Shown piece by piece: positions 31,197 to 40,062 of a stretch of 45,888 nt of DNA. Under the pieces are notes generated by a model. The model saw nothing but the letters and a program-made list of their open reading frames with translations, ran no database searches and was not told where the DNA came from. Origin of the DNA: Salinivirgaceae bacterium. Lineage in GTDB: Bacteria; Bacteroidota; Bacteroidia; Bacteroidales; SZUA-534. The stretch's first letter is position 1. Each line of letters opens with the position of its first letter. The DNA is taken from positions 1 to 45,888 of the forward strand of contig JAUXEM010000007.1 in assembly GCA_030620515.1 (NCBI GenBank), read 5' to 3'. A program made the position numbers and the translations under genes.

Positions 31197-31745
31197 ATGA
31201 TTGATTCAGCAGTTGTTCTTAATGGACAAACAATGGCGTATACAATATATGCTGTTGTAATTCTTTTATTAATGCTTGCTTTTGGTTATATGATAACCAA
31301 AGAGGGAAAGGCAGGAGTATTAAAGACAAGTCTATTCTCAACTTTAGTTGTGGTTTTGACTGTGTTAGGTGTATCTCTGCATTTAGCCACAAACATGACT
31401 ATTCCGTGGGTATCAATGGATTTGAATAGACATAACATAACACCAACGGTGGTGTTTGATATTTCTGTTGAGAACCATGAATTCACATTGCCTGAAGAGC
31501 AGATGGTTATAGCTGTTGGTGATACTGTTGTGTTTGATGTGTTTTCGCATGATTTAACCTACGGTTTTGGTATTTTTAGACAAGATGGATCAATGGTTAC
31601 ACAAATGCAAGTTGTGCCTGGGCATAGAAATGATTTGATGTGGCAATTTCTTAATGCAGGAATATATACTATTCGCTCAACTGAATATTCTGGACCTAAG
31701 GGTCATCAAATGATTATGAAAGATGCATTAGAAGTTGTAGAATAA
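31197..31745 (+). CDS. Cytochrome c oxidase subunit II-like cupredoxin protein lacking CuA cysteines
   Basis: Two N-terminal TMs; VENHEFTLPEEQMVIAVGDTVVFDVFSHDLTYGFGIFRQDG...GIYTIRSTEYSGPKGHQMI; Ser161/Ser165 at the usual Cys positions. Confidence 0.85.
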   Translation: MIDSAVVLNGQTMAYTIYAVVILLLMLAFGYMITKEGKAGVLKTSLFSTLVVVLTVLGVSLHLATNMTIPWVSMDLNRHNITPTVVFDISVENHEFTLPEEQMVIAVGDTVVFDVFSHDLTYGFGIFRQDGSMVTQMQVVPGHRNDLMWQFLNAGIYTIRSTEYSGPKGHQMIMKDALEVVE

Positions 31746-31770
31746 TTATTAATCTAGAAAAAATATAAAT

Positions 31771-33408
31771 ATGAGTTATAAAGATACATTAATTAATGGC
31801 GTTGAGGGCATATTTAAACCTGATGGTCTTACACCAATGCAAAAATTAGCATTGCGTTTTGTAGTAATGGGTATATTATTTTACGGACTTACTACTATTG
31901 AAGGTATGATAATGCGTGTATTTCAAGTTCAACCAATTGCGGGGATGGATGCAGGTCATTATTTTGCAATTTTAACAGCACACCCTTTAGTGGGTATATT
32001 TGGCTCGTCATATCTAATTGTGTTTGGAGCTTTCTTATTTTTGGTTCCATTTTTAATGGAGAAACCTCTATATAGTATAAAACTTGGTAACTGGAGTTTT
32101 CTATTAATTACAATTGGTACAATTACCTTTTGGGGATCAACGTTTATTTCACATTACTCTCCATTATACACACTTTACTGGCCGTTACCTGCCGACTTTA
32201 CTCAGTTTGGAGCAATAGGTGGAGCAGTATTTATTTTAGGAATTGCCTTAGTTATGGTAGGAACACTATGTTTTGTGTTTAATATTTTCAAAACCATTGC
32301 TTATATTCCTGAAGGACAAACAAGAGAGGCTTCCGGAAGAGCTATGTTAGCATCGGCAACAGGTTTTTCATGGGCTGAGAGTGTTTTCAGGAAAAAGAGT
32401 AAGCGTAGAGAGCATTTAGTTCCATCGTTACCAGTGGCAGCTATTGCCCGAGGAACAGTTGACACATTTCTTAATGCAGGTATTTTAACATTTACAGGTG
32501 TTCTTATATTGGTATATATGGTAGCTGAAATTTTTGGCATGAGTCTTAAAGATACTGCCGTTGATGCTCTATTATACAAAAACTGGTACTGGTGGGGCTT
32601 AGATCTTATTGCTGATGGGCTAGTTCTTATTTTTGTTGCCGGTACATGGTACTTGCTTGCTACTCTTATTACAGGTAAAAAGTTATATATGATGAGAGTT
32701 GCCCGTTTAGCACTTTGGGTAGAGTTGGTTGTTTCATGGACAGTATGGTCCCATCACTTAATGTCAGACCAAGCTCAACCAGGTTGGTTAAAAGTTATTT
32801 CGGGTGAAATGGTTACAGCTTTTGAGCTTATTACTCAAGGACTTGCTTTCTTTATTGTACTTATTACACTTTGGAGCGCACGTCCATTAAAAATGACAAG
32901 CCCGTTGAAATTTTTATTGGGAGGTTTATTAGGATTTGCATTAGCTGTTCCTGCAGGTATTATTCAAGCAGACCTTGGAATAAACAGAATACTACACAAT
33001 ACACAATGGATTATTGGACCTCACGTTCACGTTGCAATATTAGTTGGGTTAGTTATGACACTTTATTCTGCTATTTATTATTTATTCCCATTACTAACAA
33101 ACGGAGCTAAATTTTATAGTGAAAAATTAGTAACCTTCCACTTTTGGGCTCATATTATTGGTGGTGTAGGTATGGGTGCATTTATGGGAATGGCAGGAAT
33201 GAAAGGTATGTTACGACGAACAATATATTACGAAGGCGAGTATAATCTTTATATGATTTTAGCCGCTATTTGCGGAACATTAATGCTGCTTGCATTTGTT
33301 GCTTTTTTATATAATATAATAATGTCAGTTGGTGTTAAAGGAGTAATAGGAATTTTTACTCCTGCAAAACTTGATACTAAAGATTTATTACCTGCTGCAA
33401 AAGAATAA
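31771..33408 (+). CDS. Heme-copper oxygen/NO reductase superfamily subunit I (unconventional, candidate NO reductase)
   Basis: Low-spin His LTAHPLVGIFG, VWSHHLMSD, IGPHVHVAILVG; the usual first CuB/FeB His region reads WWGLDLIADG. Confidence 0.88.
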   Translation: MSYKDTLINGVEGIFKPDGLTPMQKLALRFVVMGILFYGLTTIEGMIMRVFQVQPIAGMDAGHYFAILTAHPLVGIFGSSYLIVFGAFLFLVPFLMEKPLYSIKLGNWSFLLITIGTITFWGSTFISHYSPLYTLYWPLPADFTQFGAIGGAVFILGIALVMVGTLCFVFNIFKTIAYIPEGQTREASGRAMLASATGFSWAESVFRKKSKRREHLVPSLPVAAIARGTVDTFLNAGILTFTGVLILVYMVAEIFGMSLKDTAVDALLYKNWYWWGLDLIADGLVLIFVAGTWYLLATLITGKKLYMMRVARLALWVELVVSWTVWSHHLMSDQAQPGWLKVISGEMVTAFELITQGLAFFIVLITLWSARPLKMTSPLKFLLGGLLGFALAVPAGIIQADLGINRILHNTQWIIGPHVHVAILVGLVMTLYSAIYYLFPLLTNGAKFYSEKLVTFHFWAHIIGGVGMGAFMGMAGMKGMLRRTIYYEGEYNLYMILAAICGTLMLLAFVAFLYNIIMSVGVKGVIGIFTPAKLDTKDLLPAAKE

Positions 33409-33437
33409 TAGTAGTATAATTTTAAAATATATTATTA

Positions 33438-33464
33438 AAGTCCGAATTTATTCGGGCTTTTTTC
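33438..33464 (+). terminator. Terminator after HCO subunit I
   Basis: AAAGTCCGAATttATTCGGGCTTTTTT. Confidence 0.85.
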
Positions 33465-33515
33465 ATAATTCAAAACACAAATGGATTTAGGTATTTAACA
33501 AAGCCTTTAAATAAT

Positions 33516-33590
33516 ATAGCCGAACTGATTCTGAGCAATAGTCGAGGATTCTCAATAGCTATACCCGCCTGCCGAGTTCAACGGGCAGGT
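33516..33590. repeat. Dispersed intergenic repeat, family B copy 1
   Basis: ATAGCCGAACTGATTCTGAGCAATAGTCGAGGA...CTATACCCGCCTG; compare 35509-35590. Confidence 0.6.
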
Positions 33591-33643
33591 TTAACGAAGT
33601 ATTAATGATTAATAATTTGATAATTACTTTTTTGTTTTAATAG

Positions 33644-34420
33644 CTAAAAAAAGTAATCGTTAAGTTTTTGAATATTTACCTGCGCACGAGTTATGTTTTT
33701 GTGCTTTAAAGTAAGCTTGTAGCCTTTAATAATACCATTTATTAAATTGTCGGTTGGGTCTTTCGGATTTCGTTTAATTGAAAAAGGTTTTTTTAGTTCT
33801 ATTGGAGCCTCTTCAGCATTGAAAATTGCAATGTATTTTCTAATTTTTCCGTCCTTAATTTCAAAAGGAGCTTGTGGTGCTTTAATTTTTCTTTTACCAT
33901 TACCCCAGTTTTCACCAGTATTAATTCTATTAATCTGCATCTCGGAAACACCAAAAGTAACACCAATATGTCTTAATGCAATACCCATTGAAATAAGATG
34001 CTTTATTTTTTTAACGTCTGATTTCATTAGCTTACTGTTACCGTATCGCTTATCTGTAATTTTAAGATTGGTATAATGCAAATTCTTTTTATTGCCATCT
34101 ATATATTCAATGGAATTTTTCTTTGAATTAAATACATGTGTAATTATGCCAAAAGTATATGCAACAAGCTGTGCTATAGGTATATTATGTAGTTTTCCTT
34201 CAGAACTAGTTAAGCTACAATAGCCCTGCCTCATTCTGCCATTACGTACAGGAAAATGCTGCTTGCCTTTATTTATATACAAAGCACCACTGTCTATTAT
34301 TGCTTTCTCCTTATTGTTAAGAGGTGTTACGCGGTATGTTTGTCCTGATTCGCTAATGTAATAGCGCTCAAAACCCAAAATTGACCTACAATCTTCACCG
34401 TGTATTATTTTTGAAACCAT
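33644..34420 (-). CDS. NUMOD4/HNH-like protein with C-terminal HTH, catalytic His apparently lost
   Basis: ILGFERYYISESGQTYRV, NIPIAQLVAYTFG, IEYIDGNKKNLHYTNLKI (cf. HIDGNK.NN...NL), SDVKKIKHLISMGIALRHIGVTFGVSEMQINRINTGENW. Confidence 0.65.
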   Translation of the reverse strand: MVSKIIHGEDCRSILGFERYYISESGQTYRVTPLNNKEKAIIDSGALYINKGKQHFPVRNGRMRQGYCSLTSSEGKLHNIPIAQLVAYTFGIITHVFNSKKNSIEYIDGNKKNLHYTNLKITDKRYGNSKLMKSDVKKIKHLISMGIALRHIGVTFGVSEMQINRINTGENWGNGKRKIKAPQAPFEIKDGKIRKYIAIFNAEEAPIELKKPFSIKRNPKDPTDNLINGIIKGYKLTLKHKNITRAQVNIQKLNDYFF

Positions 34421-34568
34421 AAATAAAAATAAAATGATATAGAATCCCTTTCTTTACAAACACCTTGAATGCATTTGTTTTACAAATATATTATAAAGTT
34501 TTGAAAAAGAAGCCCTTTACTTAATCTATTATTCATATTACTTTTTTATGTAAAAAAAGCGTTATGAG

Positions 34569-35417
34569 CTAGAAAGGGATATTCTCAACACCATCCATTT
34601 TATAAACCTTCTTTTTTACCCATTTAGCCCATTCAATTGGCTTTTTTGAAGTGTCGAAAGTTTGCCAAGGAATAGGTTTGCCAAAGCGAATCACAAATTC
34701 TTTACCGTAATGCTTAAAAGTTTCATCTATAAGGTAAAGCATTTCAATATTGGCTTTAATGCCTAGTTTTTTTCTAATGTTGCCTAGTTTATAAAAGAAT
34801 TCGGTGTTTTTGCCATCAATATGTATCGGTATTATGTCGCGTTTATGCTGTTTTGCTTTGCTTATAAAATTCTTTTGCCAAGTTAAATCCATAATTTGAC
34901 CTTTCATTTTTCTACTCACCAAACCTGCCGGAAAAGTCATCATCTGTACGTCAGACGCATAAGCCTCATCAATTTGTTTAGCAAACTCAACTCCTTGGCG
35001 CCCATGTTTGTTTACAGGAATAAAAACATTACTCATGTTTTTAAGTCCCATTAATATATCGTTTACTAGAAACTTATATTTACCATATTTTTTTCCAACC
35101 AAATACATTATAATATGTGCATCGAATCCACCAAGTGGATGATTTGAAGCAAATATGTATTTTCCATCATTTGGTAAGTTTTCTTCTCCTTTAACATCAA
35201 TACTAATATTAAAGTGTTCTATCATTGCCTCACTAAAATCAAACCCTTGTAAATGGGCATAATTTCTAATAATGCCATTTACCTCATTTTCGTGAGCAAT
35301 CTTTTTTAAGTACTTAATTAAAAAGCTAGGAATCCAGTTAGCCAGTTTAGGGCTTTTATCTTGAAGTATTTTCTTAATATCAATCTCTGGGCTGCTGTTA
35401 TTATGTTTATTTTCCAT
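34569..35417 (-). CDS. Lysophospholipid/glycerol acyltransferase family protein
   Basis: YIFASNHPLGGFDAHIIMYLVG, FPAGLVSRKMKGQIMDLTWQKNFISKAKQHKRDIIPIHIDG, KPIPWQTF. Confidence 0.88.
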   Translation of the reverse strand: MENKHNNSSPEIDIKKILQDKSPKLANWIPSFLIKYLKKIAHENEVNGIIRNYAHLQGFDFSEAMIEHFNISIDVKGEENLPNDGKYIFASNHPLGGFDAHIIMYLVGKKYGKYKFLVNDILMGLKNMSNVFIPVNKHGRQGVEFAKQIDEAYASDVQMMTFPAGLVSRKMKGQIMDLTWQKNFISKAKQHKRDIIPIHIDGKNTEFFYKLGNIRKKLGIKANIEMLYLIDETFKHYGKEFVIRFGKPIPWQTFDTSKKPIEWAKWVKKKVYKMDGVENIPF

Positions 35418-35508
35418 TGCTTTTTATAGTCTTGTTTTACAGGGCGAAGATATATATAATTTAGTCAGTGAGTTTATGATTTTAGGAAAGATAGTGAACT
35501 GATTTCAT

Positions 35509-35590
35509 ATAGTCGAACTGATGCCGGGCGCACTCCACTGAGCTTGTCGAAGTGTAGGCTAGGGATATATTAGGTTATACCCGACTGTGT
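35509..35590. repeat. Dispersed intergenic repeat, family B copy 2, containing CACTGAGCTTGTCGAAGTG
   Basis: ATAGTCGAACTGATGCCGGGCGCACTCCACTGAGCTTGTCGAAGTG...TTATACCCGACTG. Confidence 0.65.
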
Positions 35591-35688
35591 ACTTTGTTGT
35601 GGTAGTAATAAATGTTAGAGAATTATTTTTTGAATAAAGTAATCTGATTTATCTTTATTCAAATTTTTAAAAAACTAAAATACTATCA

Positions 35689-36603
35689 ATGTGTAATAAT
35701 TATGAAGGACACAGCCATGGGACTCAAAATTTAGAAGCAATCAATCGTGCTTTTTACATAGGCATATTCCTAAATGCTTTCTATACGGCTATTGAGTTTA
35801 TTGTTGGGTATGCAAATAATTCCCTAGCTCTAATTGCCGATGCTAGTCATAATTTAAGCGATGTAGCTAGTCTAATTATTTCGCTTATAGGAATGAAATT
35901 AGCTCAAAAGGCTGCCACATTAGCATTTACTTATGGTTATAAAAAAGCATCCATATTAGCATCTATGATAAATGCCGTTTTGCTAATAGTTATAGTAATT
36001 GGTATTTTACGAGAAGCCATTGAACGCTTAAGCTCGCCAGCCGAGGTAGGGGGTAAAGTAATAATTATTACAGCATTAATTGGCGTTGCAGTAAATGCAA
36101 TTTCAGCCTTTTTGTTTTATAAAGGGCAAAAAAGCGACATTAATATTAAAGGTGCGTTCATTCATTTATTGGTAGATGCATTGGTTTCTGTTGGCGTTGT
36201 AATATCTGGTGTTATAATCTATTACACTGGTCTTAATATTATTGACCCTATAATTAGTATGGTAATTGCCATTGTAATTCTATTGCCTACATGGGGTTTG
36301 CTAAAAGAGAGTTTAAAATTGATACTCGATGGTATTCCTAAAAATGTGAAAATTGATTTGGTGAAAGAGGCGATACAAAACATTCCTGAAGTTGAAAATA
36401 TGCACCATGTACATGTGTGGGGGCTAAGTAGTAACATTAATGCACTTACTGCCCATGTAGTTCTTGTTAAAGAATATTCACTGCAAGATCAAATGGTAAT
36501 TAAAGATAGAATTAAACACGAATTAGAACATCAGAATGTTCATCATGCTACCATAGAGTTTGATAAAAATATAAGTGATTGCCAAAATGTAGATTGTGAT
36601 TGA
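35689..36603 (+). CDS. Cation diffusion facilitator family transporter
   Basis: NSLALIADASHNLSDVASLIISLIG, IDPIISMVIAIVILLPTWGLLKESLKLILDGIP, C-terminal ferredoxin-like domain VENMHHVHVWGLSS. Confidence 0.95.
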   Translation: MCNNYEGHSHGTQNLEAINRAFYIGIFLNAFYTAIEFIVGYANNSLALIADASHNLSDVASLIISLIGMKLAQKAATLAFTYGYKKASILASMINAVLLIVIVIGILREAIERLSSPAEVGGKVIIITALIGVAVNAISAFLFYKGQKSDINIKGAFIHLLVDALVSVGVVISGVIIYYTGLNIIDPIISMVIAIVILLPTWGLLKESLKLILDGIPKNVKIDLVKEAIQNIPEVENMHHVHVWGLSSNINALTAHVVLVKEYSLQDQMVIKDRIKHELEHQNVHHATIEFDKNISDCQNVDCD

Positions 36604-36700
36604 CAACTGGTAGATTCAATTTTTAGAGCTAATTTATTACATAAGCAACTTTTCTAAAGCGCAGATAATCAACACTTGACTTATTGATTATTTTGCCTGC

Positions 36701-36760
36701 AACTTAAATGTAAATTAAATAACTTAAAAATAAGTTGTATAACTTAATATTAAGTTGTAG
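36701..36760. promoter_or_regulatory. Operator-like array of three 20-bp units upstream of blaI-like gene
   Basis: Units begin AACTTA at 36701, 36721, 36741; two are dyads (AACTTAaaaaTAAGTT; AACTTAATATTAAGTT). Confidence 0.7.
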
Positions 36761-36791
36761 ATTTGTTTTGCTGATTAATTAAAACTCGATA

Positions 36792-37178
36792 GTGATGATT
36801 ACTTTAACAAAAGCAGAAGAACGGATAATGCAAATATTGTGGGATATAAAAAAAGGTTTTATTAAAGATATTCAAGATGAATTTCCTGAACCAAAACCAC
36901 TATATAATACTGTTTCTACAATTGTTAGAGTATTAGTTAAAAAAGAAATAGTTTCTTTTAACAAATACGGAAATACTTATCAATATTATCCTAATCTCTC
37001 AAAAGAGGAATATAGTGGTAAACAAATGAATCGTCTTGTAAACGATTATTTTAATAATTCGTTTAAAAAAGTGGTTAACTTTTTTTCAGAGAGTGAAAAT
37101 CTGAATGTTGACGAAGTAGATGAAGTAATGAAAATGCTAGAGAAGATTAAGGAACAGAAAAAGTATTCGAAAGATTAA
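36792..37178 (+). CDS. BlaI/MecI/CopY family transcriptional regulator
   Basis: LTKAEERIMQILWDIKKGFIKDIQDEFPEPKPLYNTVSTIVRVLVKKEIV...YYPNLSKEEY. Confidence 0.95.
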   Translation: MMITLTKAEERIMQILWDIKKGFIKDIQDEFPEPKPLYNTVSTIVRVLVKKEIVSFNKYGNTYQYYPNLSKEEYSGKQMNRLVNDYFNNSFKKVVNFFSESENLNVDEVDEVMKMLEKIKEQKKYSKD

Positions 37179-37188
37179 TTTATAAGCA

Positions 37189-39240
37189 ATGGCAAAATTT
37201 ATCTTATATCTTATTGAATCAGGATTGTGTTTGGCACTTATGTATTTGGTTTACTTTCTGTTTTTAAAGAAAGAAACCTACTTTAATTTTAACAGAATTT
37301 ACTTGCTTGGCATAATGATAATTGCCCTAGTAATACCATTATTGCATGTAACCATTGCTGTTTCGAGTTTTGAGAATATTGAAGAACCTTTTAATGATGT
37401 TGGCAAGCTACGGAGTTATTATAGCGACTTTGTTGCCATGTACAGCGAAGATGATTTTGAGGATAGGTACAAGAACTATGAGGCTATGGTTTTTGAAGAG
37501 GAGGGTTATTCAACAGCTGTATATTATAACTCCATAAATGAAACAATAGAAGACAGTGCAGTAAAGATGGAATCGTTGCAAGAGCCTTCGTTATTTCACA
37601 AAATAAACTTTGTAAAAGTATTTATTGCAATATATCTAATAGGAGTATTTATATTTTTTGTGCGTTTAATTATTTTGTTAATATGGTTAGCAAAAGCAGT
37701 TAAGCAAAATCCCGCGGAAAAGCATAAAAACTATAAACTCGTTCTCATGAAAAAGGAAGTTCCTCCTTTTTCGTTTTTCGGTTACATTTTTGTAACCAAG
37801 CAAGCTACGCAGCTCGATGAATATGAGCAAGTTCTAGCACATGAGCAAGTACATGTTGGGCAAATGCATTCGCTCGACCTTATTATAGCTCATGTCATAA
37901 CCGTTTTTATGTGGTTTAATCCCTTAGTTTGGCTTTTGCAAAAGGCAATTAAAACAACACACGAATACATTGCCGATAGCAAAGTGGTTAACCAAGGGTT
38001 TGAGTTATTTGATTATCAATCATTACTATTGAGTCAATTGGTCAGCATCCAATCAGTAGAATTGGTAAACAATTTTAATTTAATTTCCATTAAAAAACGT
38101 ATAGAGATGATGACAAAAAACAAATCGCGGTTTTCCGCCAAGCTAAAAGCACTTATTATAATACCTATGGTATTAATAGCCTTCTTTTTATTTGCTCATA
38201 TGACAGTGAAAAGTCCAGTGCTTAATTTTACAAACTTTAATACTACTAAAACGTCAAATCTTGACGGAATATGGGAGAATCAAGATTCCGAGGATTTTGG
38301 CATACTTATTAAGTTTCACGATAATGTATTATCGGTACTTGAAAGTGCCCAAGAAGTTATAGTAGCTGAATTGTTAATTACTATAAAAGACAAGGAAATA
38401 GTAATAAACAGCTTTCGTTCCAAAGAAGCGCTAAAATATGAATTAAATAATAAGCAACTAAAAATATGGTGGAACGATAGTAAGGCAAGTATATACAACA
38501 AAACTAGCTATGCAAATTCATTTGAAGCATTTACTCATAGCAAACATAAAGACATTATTTTACCTATAGCTTCGGAAACCAAAATATTGGAAAAATCGCA
38601 ATATGTTTACAGTATTTATGTTCACGAAAACAAATATTATGTGGCAGATGTAGAATGTACTATTGCAAACTTAGAAAGTACACTTAAACAACGGGTTGCA
38701 AAATTTAATAAGTTAGATAAACCATTTATTACTGCACGTTTAGTAGTAGATAAAAATACTACTATGAAACCCGTGTACAACTTGCACCAAGTTATGCGGA
38801 AACTTAGGTTATACAAGGTTGCCTATGCTACCTTCCCTAGTGAATATGCTTCAGCCTTACAATATCATGCTACTGGTATAGCTCAAATGTTGCCACCTAC
38901 TGTTGCGGATGGAGCTGAGGAGGTTGATGAAGATGAAGTTAAAGATATTCTTATTGTAATTGAACCAACCCGCGATGTTAATGCCCTTAGTATAAAATTT
39001 GAAAGTTTCGTGCAAAATCACCCAAAATATCTTGCAGCTTTCAATTGGAATAACAGCACTACTTACAATGAATATATTGCTATTCTCGATATGACTCGCA
39101 GGGTAATTTATAAATTACGAGATGCTTATTCAGTTCAAAAGTATAGTATGAAATACTCTGACTTGCCAAAAACAATGCAAAAAGAGGCACGTAAAAAATA
39201 CCCTCTCAGCATTTCAATGAATAATACTGACGAAGATTAA
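37189..39240 (+). CDS. M56 family (BlaR1-like) membrane metallopeptidase
   Basis: Multi-TM N-terminus; VLAHEQVHVGQMHSLDLIIAHVITVFMWFNPLVWLLQKAIKTTHEYIADSKV. Confidence 0.93.
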   Translation: MAKFILYLIESGLCLALMYLVYFLFLKKETYFNFNRIYLLGIMIIALVIPLLHVTIAVSSFENIEEPFNDVGKLRSYYSDFVAMYSEDDFEDRYKNYEAMVFEEEGYSTAVYYNSINETIEDSAVKMESLQEPSLFHKINFVKVFIAIYLIGVFIFFVRLIILLIWLAKAVKQNPAEKHKNYKLVLMKKEVPPFSFFGYIFVTKQATQLDEYEQVLAHEQVHVGQMHSLDLIIAHVITVFMWFNPLVWLLQKAIKTTHEYIADSKVVNQGFELFDYQSLLLSQLVSIQSVELVNNFNLISIKKRIEMMTKNKSRFSAKLKALIIIPMVLIAFFLFAHMTVKSPVLNFTNFNTTKTSNLDGIWENQDSEDFGILIKFHDNVLSVLESAQEVIVAELLITIKDKEIVINSFRSKEALKYELNNKQLKIWWNDSKASIYNKTSYANSFEAFTHSKHKDIILPIASETKILEKSQYVYSIYVHENKYYVADVECTIANLESTLKQRVAKFNKLDKPFITARLVVDKNTTMKPVYNLHQVMRKLRLYKVAYATFPSEYASALQYHATGIAQMLPPTVADGAEEVDEDEVKDILIVIEPTRDVNALSIKFESFVQNHPKYLAAFNWNNSTTYNEYIAILDMTRRVIYKLRDAYSVQKYSMKYSDLPKTMQKEARKKYPLSISMNNTDED

Positions 39241-39252
39241 AAAATAGAAGGA

Positions 39253-39279
39253 GGGCTTTCAGGAATGAGAGCCTTTTTC
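39253..39279 (+). terminator. Possible terminator after M56 gene
   Basis: GGGCTTTC aggaat GAGAGCC TTTTT hairpin with one mismatch. Confidence 0.5.
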
Positions 39280-39467
39280 TCACAAGTTCCAAAAACACAC
39301 CTTTAGCTTTATCAAAAAGCTCCCTACCCTAGCCACTCATCCATTTACGCTTTTTTCATTCGGTAGAGTTCAAAAATCGCTTTTAAACATCTTTATTTAT
39401 GAACTATTATTTTGGTTAATAAATTAAATATAATTTAATTCGTGTAGTATTATTTAATATCTGTACT

Positions 39468-40022
39468 ATGCATAGAATGGGTGAACGTATTAAAAAAAGA
39501 AGAGAAATATTAAATATTCAAGCCGGAGATTTAGCTGTAAGAATAGGTGTAACTCCAAGCTTAATATCTCAAATTGAACGCGCTAAGGCTTTCCCCTCTA
39601 TACTAACACTTAAAAAACTGGCCGATGAATTACAAACCAAAGTTGGCGAACTAATTGGCGAACATGGTACATTTATTGAAAATCCTATATTAACAGTTGA
39701 TCAGCATCGTTTTGCAAAGGAAAACAAAACAGGAGCAAAAACGTATTTACTATCGCACCACGATCCTTTAAAGCAAATGGATCCTTTTTTAATTCATTTT
39801 GAGAAAAAGGCCGATTCACGTGAAATTATGACTCCCAATAATCCAGGACAAGAATTTTGCTATGTAACAGAAGGCAAAATAAAAGTAGAACTAGGAACAA
39901 AACAATATGAATTAAATGTAGGAGATAGCTTCTATTTTATATCTAACCAAAATCATTTGTTTTCGAATATAGACGAAGGCAGTTCAAAAATGCTTTGGAT
40001 AGTAAACCAATCAGGCAATTAG
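39468..40022 (+). CDS. XRE family regulator with C-terminal cupin domain
   Basis: MGERIKKRREILNIQAGDLAVRIGVTPSLISQIERAKAFPSILTLKKLADEL; cupin GQEFCYVTEGKIKVELGTKQYELNVGDSFYF. Confidence 0.94.
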   Translation: MHRMGERIKKRREILNIQAGDLAVRIGVTPSLISQIERAKAFPSILTLKKLADELQTKVGELIGEHGTFIENPILTVDQHRFAKENKTGAKTYLLSHHDPLKQMDPFLIHFEKKADSREIMTPNNPGQEFCYVTEGKIKVELGTKQYELNVGDSFYFISNQNHLFSNIDEGSSKMLWIVNQSGN

Positions 40023-40062
40023 TTTAAAAACACACTATATCAAACTACTAAAAACAATAAAG

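Noticed and set aside
31197-33408. Ordinary cytochrome c oxidase
   Set aside because: CuA cysteines are serines and the HPEVY active-site segment is absent.
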